Origin: Dermatemys mawii
Taxonomy: Eukaryota; Chordata; Testudines; Dermatemydidae
Assembly: GCA_007922305.1 (NCBI GenBank)
Contig: ML677366.1
Coordinates: forward strand, 10,884,823-10,948,822
DNA: 64,000 nucleotides
Reading direction: 5' to 3'
In this document: one piece after another, positions 1 to 13,616 of the stretch
Layout of the letters: each line of letters opens with the position of its first letter
Numbering within the stretch: the first letter of the stretch is position 1
Made by a program: the position numbers and the translations under genes
Notes under the pieces: model-generated
The model's input: only the letters and a program-made list of their open reading frames with translations
Told to the model about the DNA's origin: nothing
Database searches by the model: none

Positions 1-2000
1 GCTGACTGGGGAAGTTACATTCTTCCTGTACTCCTCTTTGTGTGTAAAGCATTTCGCTCACATCTGGTGCACTTCATAAACAATCTGTGTAGCGTCATTC
101 TAGAGCTGCTTCTCTCCACAGCACTGTTGTGACCATGTGGGGGGAAAAGCTGACAAGCTTTCCTGAATGGTCTCTTGATTTGGGCATCTCTGAGTCTGAG
201 TACCCTGGCAGGACTTTGTTGGGAAAGCTTGCTTTGCAGATGCCTTTGCTGTATCTGTTCTGTGATAAACAGAGGGCTTCCATTCTAGCGCTGTCAGTTA
301 GTCCCCACTCAGCCGCGTAAGATTATTACCAATTTTTTTTTAAAAGCCTTTGACAGCCCAAAGTTTTCTGTTCCTGTCCTGTTGGAAAATTTATAGCAGC
401 CTCTCAGTGCAGGCGGGCTCTCGGACTCCCTGATTTATGGCGTTAGTGTATCTGAATCTCTTATTTTTATTTGCTTCAGAGTGGTGACAGCACAAGAATC
501 GTATTTCTCATTCAAACAAAGACAGCCTGAGATCCATGACGCTTCAGCTAGGAAAAGCTCTGCTAATGAGAAGGCTGCATCTGAATCCAGGCAACTCATA
601 ATTAGGAACTTGTCAGAGACTTGCTCATATCTCCCCCCATGCACAAATGCCCACCCACAAACTCCTGATTCTGGAGATGGGGGAAGGCAGTGCATTCATT
701 CCAGGGGGCACTCAGTGGGCATTTAAGCATATGGTGCTGTGTTTTGCTTTGGTAATTTTCAAAATAACAAAATAAATCTCTAAAAGAGTTAGTCCGGGAG
801 AGGGAGCTGGTGAAGAATGACGGTGAGTCAGTTGCTTTGAGTTTTGTAAATAAATAGCCCCAAACCAGAATAGTCTTTTCTTCCCCCGACTCTTGTTTTG
901 GCAGAACTCCATATAGACTATCTGTGCTGGTGTTCATCCCCGATTAATCATCGCTGATCTCTCGGAGAGGGCTGCTGTTGCCACTCCTACATGGCTTTCA
1001 CCAGTGCAGTTGTGAGCAGTGAAGCACAAGCTGACACTAGATCAGGACAATGAGGACCTGCTTGGTGTTAACACAACCTTTGAGGGGCAGGCAGGGTCAC
1101 TGAAGTAGGATGTTTTTTGGTTACCTAAAATGAGCAATGCAGCATTGTTGGAGGGAAAACCAGTATCTTAGATTTAGAGCTCTGTAACAATGTTTGTATT
1201 GTAGTTGTGCCTGGCAGCCCCAGTTGGAAATCAAATCCCATTGTAATAGGCACTGTGTGTACGCACACGCTCAGAGATGGTTCCTCCCCCAGAATGTTTA
1301 CAGTCTAAGAATCTGAGGAAAGACAACAGGTGGATACAACAGACAGAGAAGCACAAGGTAACAGCAAGGCCATGATGATTAAAGTAAAAAAAACAAAAAA
1401 CCACAGCGTTCAGGACTTCTTTAATATAAGTGTACAAGTTCGAGTTATTCAAGGCTGGAAGCTATGGCTTTTTTCCCTCTTGTACCATCCCAAAGCAAGT
1501 TTCTACCTTTTCACCAGCACTTAAGGCACAAAGAGGTTTCTTTCTGAAGCAGTGCGTTTGTCTTGGGCATTTCAGCGAGTCATGTCCCACCATGAAGGGG
1601 AAGGATTCCTCAACAGAAGCTGTTGTCTGAAAATAACCTTTCCCCAGTTAACCATGTTTCATTAGCAAAGGAAGGAGAAATGGGGCTGGATCTCCAGAAC
1701 GTGGTGGCTGGGTGCCCATCCTCAGTGATTCCAGTTAGAAGACATCTAAAATGCAGCTACTCTTGAAATTCCAAGCGCTGTGTCCAGCATCTTGTTCCTT
1801 CAGTGAACGGTTGCCTTGTGCTGTTTGCTGCCTAAAGTGCAAACTACAGCTGACGTGCATGCCAGGAACAGAATGAAATGGAGATCTGGCACTTTCTGAT
1901 CTTTCACAAATTGGATAACTGTACTTTTATGCTTCCTGCATATTACTGTTATACAAATAAAGAAGCTGTTCTACATATTTAGCCAGTATGTATGGTTTGT
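1..2000. other. No coding gene recognised; possible 3' UTR ending near 1956
   Basis: No open frame here resembles a known protein. An AATAAA at 1956-1961 follows T-rich sequence and could be a polyadenylation signal on the + strand. From the human order ST8SIA2 then FAM174B in convergent orientation, the gene expected to the left on the + strand is FAM174B, so this could be its distal 3' UTR. That is inference only: no FAM174B coding sequence was seen. Confidence 0.2.
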
Positions 2001-5000
2001 AATGAGGCTTCATTAACTGCTGCTTTAGCAAGGTTTATTTTTCTCCCCACCTCCAAAAAATCTTACGGACACTATAGCACTGACATGTATAAGTGAAGTT
2101 GCAGTCATGTCTTCAGGGCTGGTGAACTAGGGAAGGGACGAAATTGCTGTTTCAGCTCATTAGCTAATGAAATAGAGAAATAATGAGCTGCCACATTTAC
2201 ATCCAGGATGTTGAACTGCAGAGACCTGACCGTGTACACTGGAAAAGGAGAGAGGAATGTCTGATTCATTTGACCTTGCCTTCTTTAGTACATCCATTGA
2301 GAAGGATTCCAAAGCACTTCGCATAGACAGAAATCCCTGCACAAAGGATCGTAATGCAAAAGGGGAGAGAATTTGTTTAACAGGCAGTAATACAGAATGG
2401 CATATTGGCTTGTATGTACCAGCAAGGTATACCGCTGGTATCCCTACATGTTACTGGGATGTGCCAAAGCAAGACCATAACTTTCAAATATCTTGTGGTC
2501 TCATTAATATGGCAACTGGGCAGATCTCTCCAGTTGGCTTGGAATATCTTGAGTGAGTCCTGGCACTCTTATTGTTAACAATCTTAATTGCATTCATACT
2601 GTGTGTTAATATGAAATAACTCTTCTGATTTACCTGATGTCTGGAGCCCTAAATAACTAGCCTCATGTTTTGGGTTAATAGACTAAATCTATATGTAACA
2701 TGTAAAAACAGATCTTGCCTAAATCTCTTCTTCACTTGTTCACTTGCATCTGTATATTGGAGCTTAATTAAGATTATTCTCCCCTCCCCTCCATGCAAAC
2801 AGCATTCTAACAGCAAGCCAATTGCTGCTTAGCTGTGTAGCATTGGCAGCAAGGGAGAAGTGACATGTAAGTCTGATTGTTTTCATGCAGTTCATTTTCT
2901 TCGTTTGATGTTTGGTCCCCATGTGCAGTGGTTTCTAGCCCTGCACGTGCCATTGAGAAGCGACAGATGGTGTAAATTGGGCTGCTGTCTGAAAGCTACT
3001 TGAGGATTCCCTTGCATCTTTAACATCTTGCCACAGCGGATGTGTTGGTAAAATTCACTCCCTCAGGCTGTGCAACGGTGAACAATAACCACCTCTCATC
3101 TGCAGAGCTGGCTAATTAGACCACTAAAAATCTTAACCAAACAAAATCCCATCTGTGGCCGCTAAAGCGACTGGCTGCCTGTGACAAATACAGAAGTGTA
3201 CTTTTATTGAATTGGATTCTCCTGCAATCTCAGGAGCAGGGAAGTGGTTCTGTCGACATCTTCTCCAATCCAGAGTGCAGCTTCTGTGTGACAATAGTCT
3301 GGAAGGTGTAACACAAAGGCTGCCATAAAGCAGAGGTGCAAAATCACTTAGGAAATAGCACATGCTTGCAAGCCTCATGGAAACCATTACTAATCTGGAG
3401 GAGTTTGTGTGTTTTTTTTTTTTTTAAATAAAAAAATATTACGCTAAGAATTCAAGAATTGACTGACAGGTCTGAGAGGATGGATAATGAATATGAGGCC
3501 TTTTGTTTCATGATCACTCCTGGGTACCATATAAGAACCCAGGATAGAATAATGGGAGGGATGGAAGGGGACTTGAAGAGGCAGAATGTAAAAGCCAGAG
3601 ATGGAATTTTGAGGCCAGGTATCTGAGGTCCCCTAAATAAATACTTAAAACTACAAACGTTTCCTGGATCTGATCAGACCCTCCATCTCTCCCCTAGAAT
3701 TAGCTGATATTCATCAACTTTTCAGTACTGATGCCCATTTTTTCCTTTTAGCAGTAGCAGTGAAAATGAGAAGCATTTTAGAAATGTGGAATCTTCCAAA
3801 GTATAGATTAGCGGTGATGTTGCAGTTACATATCTGGGGTGCTACAGTGAGTGAGTGGGGCTTTTGTTCAACAGTCAGTAAAACTAGCTTCAACAAGAGC
3901 ACAATAGTGTAAGCACATGCTGCTTTACTTGTCAGGTAAAGCATAGGTTATGGTATCCAGTACAACCTGCACCTTAGTGTCAGGGAGCATGTAGGACTTA
4001 GTCCTAAAAAGGTTAGTGCAACATTAGGAAGCCTGGACTTACCACCCTCTGCAAAATGTTCCTTTCATGAGGGAATTTAAAACATCTGCATCAAAATCAG
4101 AGTCCTTGCTGTGGCTGAGAGGTATGGAGCCTTCTAATCTGTAAATAATGCAGAGTATATTGTATTAATTGCTCTCCACAGAACATATCCCTGCCAGAGC
4201 TTAAATTGCATCTGCAGTCTTGACTGGAGTGCTGTACTGTGTGCTTGTTACAGCAAGGTGTTTGGTCTCCGGAGAGTGGCTATAACAGATTCCTTGCAAG
4301 TGAAAGCCGGAGGCCTTTTCTATATGATGCTAGGTGAATGCTAGGCTGTTTAAATGTTGTTTCTCTCCCCCCCCGCCCCCCCTCCAGTAGGCAGAGTGGG
4401 GAAAGCTTCTGACTGAGCGGAGTGTATCATTTATTCTCATGTGAAGGGGTGAAAATCACAGTAACTCGTTCAGTTGCTTACTATAAATACAACAGATTCC
4501 TGGAGCATTGGAGGCGCTGTTAAGGGTTTCCTGGCCAGGTGCTGCTGTGGATTGCCAGTGCCAAGGGGCCAAAAGGCATTTTTGAAGCCTGTGTTCTTTC
4601 CCCATTGGGCTAGATGTGTCATGAAAATCAGTGCTGAGCACAGAGGCTCCCTTGGCTCAATATGCATAAGTGCTGCGGTTGTACCTAAAAGTTCTCCTGA
4701 CTCCTGTCTGCTGTAACAGCCCGTGTGAGGCAGCTGCATCTCTTCCCTTTTTTTGTAACCTTGCGGGGGTGTGGTAGAGGGAGGGGAAATGAGGACTCCA
4801 AGAAGAAAATGGTCTGGATAGCAAGCTGAAGGATTCCAGGTGAACCGGTTGCCCGGGGGGTACTCAAAGCTGTCCCATTCCAGGTGAGCAGCCCTCTCTG
4901 TTTTGGACTGTGACTGTGATTGACTTAATACTTATCCCTGCGCTTTACCTGTTGCTCAGACTGCTCTTGCTGATTTCCACGTACAGAAAATCAAGTCTGT

Positions 5001-8000
5001 GACCAGAATCACCACAGAAATCAACCCATGTTTGAGGGACCCAGTGATGGAGACTATTGTTGTTTCTTTTGTTTTCCCCTCTCTCTATAAATTCCCATAG
5101 TTGCATATGATCTGTTTAATAACAAAGCTTCTCTGATAGTACTGATTTTTTTCCCTGGCTCTCTTCCTTGCCAGGTAAAACTGTTCCATGGAGCACTGGT
5201 TCCCTGTGAGATGTCTGTCAACTGTCGAGAGCCCTGCTGAAGCCTTAACTGTGAAGGAGAAACTTTCATCTCTGAAATATTGAAACCAAAACAAACATGG
5301 CCTCCTCTATGAGGTTATTTATACAGCACACAGCAGCGGGGTGTTTGATTCTCTGCCCAAAATATCACCATTAAACTCCTAGTTTCCAAACTTCCACAGT
5401 AGAATGACCTGAGATCCTCCTCGTAGACTCTGCTCTGTTGCTTGAAGAGACTGTGGGGTTGCTAAAGCATAAGGGGTGGATACAGCACTGTATATAGTCT
5501 TTCAGCACTTACTGGTCCAAATAAATGCTGTAAAAGGAGGGTGGGGGGGGGGGGGGACACAACAGAATCTGACTCCAAAAGACTTTCTTCTCTAAAAGCT
5601 GAATCCCATACTTTTGGTCTCTGTTAAACAGATTTTGTGTTTTAAAGACTTGGAATTATATGATCCTGGGCCTACAGAAATACTTGCCCATCTGATGAAG
5701 GCTGGTGGCTGAAACTGTGCTGAAATGTTAGTGCGTGTGGTGTTGGGTTCTTTTTTTGTATTAATTTTGTGACTTGTAAAAAAAAAAAAAATAATAATTG
5801 TAATGACTTGCTACTGATTTGAACAATTGCACTAAGCCCTCCTATAAGGATGTACTCATTTTCCAATAGAGCTCTGGTCAGACTTACTTAAATAACATGA
5901 GACCATAGGGAAGCAGAAAAACTAGGCAAATAATGTACTACAGGACTCTTGGATTAGAGGAAATAGATACCTATTTTTGTAATTCCCTGCCCTTCACAGG
6001 AAGTAAGACACCACATTTTTGCCATCTTGTGTCCTCTCCTTGCTGTAACTCTTCTGCTAATCAAATTTTTAATCAGTCTTTTCACGAAAGATCGGATACG
6101 CAGTTGTTAAATTTCAGGAAGAGAACATGGGTTCTCCCTGCCCCCCTTGGAAGCATTCATGCAAAGAATCTTGTCTGCACTAAACTGGAAATCTGCCTGC
6201 TGGTTGCTGCCAAATCCCATATTACACTAAGATATGTTTTCCCCCTTGCTATCTGCAACACTTCACACTGGTAGAGCTCTGGGATGGTTATTTTTAAAAA
6301 ACTAAAATATTTGTAATCTTGGCTGATTAAGAGCCATAGCCTGAGTTCTGTGCATAAATTCGGTGCTATTCTTTGAAAGTTCTGAGTTCAAAGTTATTAG
6401 CATGGTTGCTCCGTTTTACGGTGTTCCTGAAAAGCAGCTGCAGTTCTGATGAGCTTTGCTTGACATATTGACTCTCTTATTGTGTGTTCTGCTAATATTT
6501 GTCAAATACCCTTTTGCTTTGGGATTTTAACCCATCTGGAGCCCCTCTTGCCTTTATTATGTTAAAATTACCTCCTGTTTTGGGAATATACCATTTGCTT
6601 GACTCTTTTGGTAAATTCCGCAATTAGCAGTCACAACCCACCAAGCAAAGAGCCTGTTGCAAAGCTGCCTCTGAGTGCCCAAAGGCTGCCTGTGAGAGAG
6701 CATTCTGGAATTCTTGATTTGTTATCGTGACTGTAGGTTATACTATGTTCACTTGTTTGGAGTATTACCAAGCCTTGCACCCTGAAACAGCCTGGTATAG
6801 ATGCTGCACTCTTTCTTCACTCGTCTGTGGCTCTTTGCAAGAAGGTCTCCGTGTTCTGCAATAGCAATTTGTATTGACACAAGCAATATTGGTGCTGTCT
6901 TCTGACGAGCATACAGTGTGGTTTGGTGGTGTCCCTCTGAGTCCTTGCCTGATGTAGCCCCAGCATTCTAAATTCCTTTCCCCTTACCTGATAAATCAGT
7001 GTGTTTTGCCACTCCATGTTTCCTCTTTAAATTGTAGCAATGGTCAGAAAAGTGACAGAGTAAAATGTTCACCATCATACTCAACAGATCTACTTCCTGT
7101 GTGTCTGATTTCATATCTGCTTGTTTTATTGGCCTGTGCATTTTTATTTATATTGACTATACAGAGCTTACACAGCTCTGGAAAAGTGAACTAGATTCCA
7201 TTCAGTTTTATGAATCCTTGGCTAAACTTTTGAGTTCCAAGGGTAAAATTGTTATTGCTAGTGACAACATGATAGGCAGAACCTAGCTGAGTTTTCAGAT
7301 CCCAGGTGGAGTTTCCAGCACTGGCTGTTAGCAAAACTGGCCTCTGTTGACTTTGAGCACATTTGCTGTGGGAATACAAAGGAACCTTCTGATGGGATTT
7401 CTGCTGTCACTTTTCAGACTGTTAATGCACTTTAAAATGGATCGTTTGTTGGGAGAGAATCCCATTCTGTACAGAGCAATGTGACAAATAGTAGCTTGCA
7501 TTAAAAGAAGGAGCCAAGGCCGTTGGAAGTCAATAAAAGGTGGTGGTGGAAAATTCTTTAGCACTGTTGTGCTTTCATCTGAACTCTACCAAGAGAGTAG
7601 TCAACAAAGTTTTCACAACTGGCCCTTGTTGGAATATTCCCACAGCAGAACTAATATTAGCCATCCAGGCAATATCAGTATACTATTTTTATCCTTTTAT
7701 CGTGGAGTAAATTCAAGTCACTCCAGGGTGCTGTTATTGAGCAATATTTAATGTGTCAACTAAGAAGTAAAAGGTGGAGAAATTGATTAGGACAGGTCCA
7801 AGTGCACTGAGCTCTGGATTGACAGAACCGCAAGAGGCCTTCAGGCTAGGATAACACACTGGCTTGGGAACACTTTCAAGACAGCGTGTTACAGAAGTGG
7901 ACTAAACAGCTCTCAATAGGCAATGTGATGTCCTTTTGAAGTTGGTAAAGCGCTACGAAGAAGAGCTGAGTTATGGAAAGTCCTTGGACAGGTTTAGTCC

Positions 8001-10000
8001 TGAAGTGAAAAATCGCAATGCCGGGTAGAAGGATGGGTTAAGGCTTCGATTACCTTGTTGCTGAAGCTGGGGAAGAAGGTGGCATGGCTACTCTATCAGT
8101 GAAAGAGCCATCATGGCATTGTGTTGGGATATCCCTTTCAGAGGAGAATTTATGAAGAAGAGCATCTGGCACTCCAGAGGACATGTCCTTGATCTGACCT
8201 GGCTTGTCTGGAGTATCCTGAACCTTTTCTGGGACTGAGGACATTTTTTACTGCTGAAGACCAGAGTCAGGTTCTGTAGATGTAGAGAGAGGAGGAAATA
8301 AGGCCACTTTCAGTTTATGTGGTCTTTCAGATGGTCTGAGCTAACTCTTGCTGAAGTTGGTGGGAGTCTGTCACTGGGATTTTTCAGGCCCTATGAGCAC
8401 TTCTGAGACGTAGGTCAGAGACAGTCTGCCTGACAAACAACCAAGATTGTTTCTGTAGTCCTACAGTGAATCTTTTGGTGGAGATGTGATTTTTCTCTCC
8501 CAGCCCCAAAGGCACCAAGGATGTCTGTGCCCAACTCTCTTTTTGGAATTAGGGCAACTAACTCCCTTAGGCTCCTTTGGTAAAACCCAACCCGTGTATA
8601 TAAACTAGTGGTGTTGGAGGATGGGAGAGAAATGGCTGCATGATGAAGGAAATCAGGGCACCTTTACCAGTGTTATTCAAGGTCATGTCAATGAATCTAA
8701 ATGCTTGCCTGATGTTAAATTGCTATTGTAAACATGAGATGATACTTACCTCTATCTAAAGATCACTATATGATTTCAGATGTTTGTCTAGCTAAATATT
8801 TCTGTAGGTTTATTTCAGTTAAGACTTTAAGAATATTTGATGTAACTCATCTCTGTAGTATATATATGAATGTTTTTTTTAAAAAGGTGGTAGTTAGTTA
8901 CAACATAGCTTAAATGATTTTGGAATATCTAATTTTAGGTTTCTGTTGAAGAATGTCTAGGCATTAACCACTACATTGAAGTAATACATGTCCTGTGTGT
9001 CTTACACTGTAGAGTTCCAGTCTGATTGTGATTATAATCTGTTTCAATGTTTGCTGCTCTTTGTGTTGCATTGTCTTAAACTTGCTTTGGCAGAGAATAT
9101 TTTTAAAGGCCCATTTTTATTTTATAGAAAATGGAGAAACATTGTATAGCATTCATGTTAAATTTAACTTACTACTCAGCAAAATACACTTTAAGTACCA
9201 GTTTAATCAAACCAATAGAGAGCAGGTAAACTAAAGTCATTTTTACTGGAACATGCAATAACGCAGAGAAATACCCTAATTATGACAAATTAGTCACTTT
9301 ACTTTGCTAACCATAATTCTTTTTGGGAAGGTTCCATTTGAGAACTCACAATGCTCAGCTGATTAAAGGCTATCCCCAGCTCCTTTCTCCGTCTGGGTCT
9401 GCCATGTCTGCTCTTCTGAGAGAGGGGAATCGCTTGCGTAGAACTATATGCCTATATGGCCCACAGCTAGCTGAACAAGGGACAAGATCTGTTTCCCCAG
9501 AAGGAGTAAGCTGGAACTGGATGTGACTGTTTCAGTAAAAGACTGAAATAATTGCAAACCCTTTTTGTAATCCTTGCTAGTTTATATCACTAAGTTGCAT
9601 ACATCAGACTTTATTCCAGGCACAAACTGACTTAATGTACAAGCTGGAGTGTATTTGGATAGCCTGTTTTGTAAATATACTCTCTAAATTACTGTTGATG
9701 TATTTTAATCAGGGTGGAGATTGTGGATTTAATTAAGATTTCTCTTTTCAGTTTCTGCTTCTGCTGTTTTTGTATGTGGTTTTGTAAGAACCACGCATTC
9801 CTGTTTGTGCAATCACCAGGCCATTGATGAAAATGTTGATTTAGAATTTGCCCTTGTGACCAAAAGCTTCCATTTAAAAAAAAAAATGGTAATGCAAGTT
9901 TGGATGGACATCTCATGTTGCTATTAAATATGATCTTGTAAATCTATCCCTGAGAGTTCTGTTTGGGAAGGGAGAAGGGGTGATAGATCTTTCTTGATAA
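2001..10000. other. Intergenic stretch with no recognised gene
   Basis: The open frames are short and resemble no family I know. Simple-sequence runs occur: poly-T near 3412-3425, poly-A near 5778-5791 and poly-G at 5543-5556. The stretch 7900-8530 reads vaguely like decayed coding sequence on the minus strand, but I could not assign it. It is probably old repeat and unique intergenic DNA. Confidence 0.5.
5543..5556 (+). repeat. Homopolymer run of 14 G
   Basis: Fourteen consecutive G residues preceded by GGAGGGT. It is a length-unstable homopolymer and could stack as a G-rich structure. No gene context. Confidence 0.8.
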
Positions 10001-10002
10001 AC

Positions 10003-11838
10003 TAAACAGTAGTAAGTCACCAGGACCAGATGGTATTCACCCAAGAGTTCTGAAGGAACTCAAATGTGAAATTGTAGGACTACTAACTGTAGTCTAAACA
10101 GATCATTTAAATCAGCTTTTGGACCAAGTGACTGAAGAATAGCAAATGTGACAACAATTTTTTGAACGGGCTCCCGAGGTGATCCCAGGAACTACAGGCC
10201 AGCCTGACTTAAGTACTGGGCAAACCGGTTGAAATGATCATCTATGCATTTGACAATTTTGTTCTTTATGAACATAATTTGCATAAATGAACATAATTTG
10301 TTGGCAAATAGTCAACATCCTTTTTGTAAAGGGAAATCATGCATCTTCTATCTACTAGAATTCTATGAGGGGATCAACAAGCACATGGACAAGGGGCATC
10401 CAGTGGATATAGTGGTATTTAGATATTCAGAAAGATTAGGACAAAGTCCCTCACCAAAGGCTCTTAAGCAAAATAAAATGTCATGGGATAAGAGGGAAGG
10501 GGTCTCATGGATTGGTAACTGGTTAAAAGATAGGAAACAAAGGGTAAGGATAAATGGTCAGTTTTCAGAGTGGAGAGGTAAATAGTGGTGTCCTCCAGGA
10601 GTCTGTACTGGGACCAGTCCTATTTAACATTCATAAATGATTTAGATGAAGGGGTAAACAGTGAGGTGTCAAAATTTGCAGATGATACAAAACTAGTCAA
10701 GATAGATAAGTCCCAGACAGACCGAAGAGCTACGCTAGGATCTTTCAAAACTGGGTGACTGGGCAACAAAATGTTAAATTAAATTCAGTGTTGATAAATG
10801 CAAAGTAATGCACATTGGAAAACATAATCCCAACTATACATATAAAATGCTGGGGTCTAAATTAGCTGTTACCACTCCAGAATGCGATCTTGGAGTCATT
10901 GTGAATAGTTCTCTGAAAACATCCACTCAGTGTGCAGCGGCAATCAAAAAAGCAAACAATGTTGGAAATCATTAAAAAAGGAATAGATAAGACAGAAAAT
11001 ATATTGCCTCCTATATAAGTCCACGGTACACCCACATCTTGACTAGTGTGTGCAGCTGTGGTCACTCCAACTCAAAAGAGATATATTGGAATTGGAAAAG
11101 GTTCAGAAAAGGGCAACAAAAATGATTAGGGCTTTTCAGCTTGGAAAAGAGACAAGGTGGAGGGGATATGATAGAGACCTTTAAAATCATGGCTGGTGTG
11201 GAGAAAGTAAATAAGGCAGTATTATTTACTCATAACACAAGAACTAGGGGCTACCAAATGAAATTAAATAGGCAATGCACAATCAACCTGTGGAACTCTT
11301 TGCCAGAGGATGTTGTGAAGGCCAAGACCGGTGGTTCTCAAACCAGGGGTCGCGACCCCTTGGGGGCTCGCCGGCCACCTCCCAAGGGGTCCCCAGCTCC
11401 TTGCGCCGCTGAAAAGCCGCTGAATAGTTTACTTCCGGATTCAGCGGCTTTTCGGGGGACATGCCCAGCTATTTTGGGAGCGCTCGGCATGTCCACCGAA
11501 AATAGCTGCCGAATACGGACGTATTCAGTTAGGCAGCTTTTCGGCGGACATACAAGGGTCTGCCGCGCTGAAAGTGAAAGGAAAAAAGGGTCGCGGTTCT
11601 CAACAGTTTGAGAACTGCTGGCCAAGACTATAACGGTTCAAAAAAGAACTAGATAAATTGAGGGAAGATCGGTCCATCAATGGCTATTAGCCAGGATGGG
11701 CAGGGATAGTGTCCCTAGCCTCTCCTTGCCAGAAGCTGGGAATGGGTAACGGGATAGATCACTTGATAACTTGTTCTGTTCATTCCCTCTGTGGCACTTG
11801 GCATTGGCCAGTGTCTAACCCAGTATGGCTGTTCTTGA
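10003..11838 (+). mobile_element. CR1 LINE, 5'-truncated, reverse transcriptase part to 3' end
   Basis: Translation with frame breaks gives CR1 reverse transcriptase motifs in order. SPGPDGIHPRVLKEL is at about 10018-10060. A fragment containing GNWLKDRKQRVRINGQFS is at about 10510-10570. FADDTKLV is at about 10675-10700. The typical CR1 3' region follows (TVNLWNSLPE-like segment at 11280, then the CR1 terminal sequence near 11650-11838). The reading frame is broken repeatedly, so the copy is dead. It is split by a younger hAT element at 11329-11620. Confidence 0.9.
11329..11620. mobile_element. Non-autonomous hAT element nested in CR1
   Basis: The ends are CGGTGGTTCTCAAAC on the left and GTTTGAGAACTGCTG on the right, imperfect inverted repeats of the common CAGTGGTTCTCAAAC hAT end. 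A perfect 8-bp direct repeat GCCAAGAC flanks it (11321-11328 and 11621-11628), the target duplication size of hAT transposons. The 292-bp interior is GC-rich and contains an inverted ATTCAGCGGCTTTTCGG-like motif. It codes for nothing recognisable. Confidence 0.92.
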
Positions 11839-12960
11839 GAGAGAAGGTGTCACTGGTGAAGTTTAGTCAATATAAAGGAGACTCTTGCTTCGTCCCCCAC
11901 TAATGACGACTGCCAGAATCTAATGTGCAAGCCCCTTTGTCTGCAGGGGGGAGGTCGGTCCAAAATAGACTGAGATACAGGGAGGGCAATGCAGGCAGCA
12001 TTGTGCAGTGACTTCTTGTCTCGGAGGAAAATCAATCAACACAATTCAGCTCGATCCTCACCACAACTCAGCTCAACAACCTGGGATCATGCAGACAAAG
12101 TCATGGAGTTTTCTTCAGCTCCCAGTCAATAGGATGAATATTTTGCTGCTCACTGAACCCACCTTCGCTGCCATGGAGCCTGCATAGCTGGCTGCCCCAA
12201 CCTTCCGAAAGCTTTGTGCCTTTGAGCTGGGCCTTTCCCCCACACCCACTGGGAACATAGCAGCCTGTGGCTTCCTTGAGAGGGATGCTGACCAATCTAA
12301 TTCCCAGCAGCTGCCAGGGTAGCCTCTTAACTATGCTATAGGTTTCCCATTTGTAAAGCCAGGATCTGGTCTACCTAACACGGATGGGTTGGGTCTCCAA
12401 GAAGTGTGTTAGGTGCAAGTCACTCCAGCAGTGCAAAGTATCCTTGTTATGGTGGGTAACAAAGTTGTGGTTCAAGACAGCTTAAGGGTTTTGTGTCAGA
12501 TGTATGTTTTCTATAGATGCTACTGTCATGGAGGCGAGAGTCTGCCGAGGTTCTTCTCATACAACTCTTATTTCAGGTACAGGCTTGTACCTCTCTGGAC
12601 CCCGGAGCCTGTCAATCACATAATTGTATGCATCATCCCTTGCATTAGCCAGTGTGCTGCGTCTCCCTGTTGCATCAGATTGTCTTGGTCTTGACATCTT
12701 CATTTCTCACTTGATAACAATTGCAGTCATTGTCTAAAGGTAATTCTGTGCTGCAGACAAAGGACAGCTGCTGTCTAATTGGTCTTTCTCAAATTATGTC
12801 CTGCTGCCTGCAAAGTGAATTTAAACATCCTGATTCATAATAAACCTATTTTAAATCCCATCAGGCTTCAGGCAGCAACCACAACAGATCAGCTGTTGTA
12901 TAGCACTTTGGGGGTGGGGTGGGGTTTGAAGCCCCAGCGAAGTGACGGCCATCTTGTTCT
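11839..12960. other. Intergenic, nothing recognised
   Basis: Unique-looking sequence without recognisable exon, RNA gene or repeat family. Only short random open frames. Confidence 0.5.
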
Positions 12961-12963
12961 ACT

Positions 12964-13210
12964 TTTCCTATGTCTACACTATGAAATGAGGTCGAATTTA
13001 TAGAGGTCAGTTTTTCTGAACCGATTGTATACATTCGATTGTGTGTCCCCACCGCCCCCCAAACGCGCTAAGTCAGCGGAGTGTGTTCACAATACTGAGG
13101 CTAACATAGACTGTCAGAGTGTTGCACTGGGGGTAGCTATCCCACAGTTCCCGCAGTCTCCACCACCCATTGGAATTCTGGGGTTAGCTCCTCTAAGAAG
13201 GCAGTAACTA
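12964..13210 (+). mobile_element. Relic of a 'GTCTACACT' DNA-transposon family
   Basis: It starts with TATGTCTACACTATGAAAT and runs through GGTCGAATTTATAGAGGTC. It ends with a segment containing TAGCTATCCCACAGTTCC. The GTCTACACT start matches the ends of the elements at 17467, 30570 and 63587, which suggests related inverted-repeat transposon families. No coding capacity. Family assignment is by visual similarity only. Confidence 0.55.
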
Positions 13211-13306
13211 GGACAGAACTGGAACATCGAGGGTGTGCTAGTGTTCTCCTGTTACAGTTACACAGTTTAACTCCTTCAGGGTTAGCCTTCCACTACACCA
13301 GGACAA

Positions 13307-13470
13307 TCACAGAAACATAGGTCTGAAGGGATCCCGATAGGGCACCTAGTCCAATCCCTGGCACTGAGGCAGGACTAAATGTTATCTAGAGTCACCATCC
13401 CTGACAGGTGCTTGTCCTGGACAAAGTTTGCAGATGATACCAAGCTGGGAGGGATTCGGCCAATGATGAC
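13307..13470. mobile_element. Two CR1 fragments in opposite orientation
   Basis: At 13307-13414 lies a CR1 3' end in minus orientation, with the same sequence (CATAG...GGACTAAATGTTATCTAGA) as the start of the CR1 at 26316. It is followed directly at about 13421 by a + orientation fragment encoding KFADDTKLGG, the CR1 reverse transcriptase catalytic box. The abrupt orientation switch indicates rearrangement or 5' inversion during retrotransposition. Confidence 0.7.
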
Positions 13471-13596
13471 GTAGATCTCTGGGTTGGGTGAGGGGATCAT
13501 GAGCCACAATAGAGCCTCGTGTGCCATTCAAGTCCTCCAGAGTCATCCAGCAAACAGGAAAGAGGAGTTAGAGCTCATGTAAATAACCAGAAAACT

Positions 13597-13616
13597 ACAC
13601 ACACACACACACACAC
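13597..13616. repeat. (AC)n microsatellite
   Basis: About ten uninterrupted AC dinucleotides, likely length-polymorphic. Confidence 0.95.

Noticed and set aside
8050..8244. Protein-like frame on the minus strand (and surrounding 7900-8530)
   Set aside because: It reads as plausible protein but matches no family I know. It is short, interrupted and without splice sites. It could be an old pseudogene but cannot be supported.
11141..11611. 156-codon frame
   Set aside because: It runs from decayed CR1 into the nested hAT element, so it is a chance fusion of repeats.
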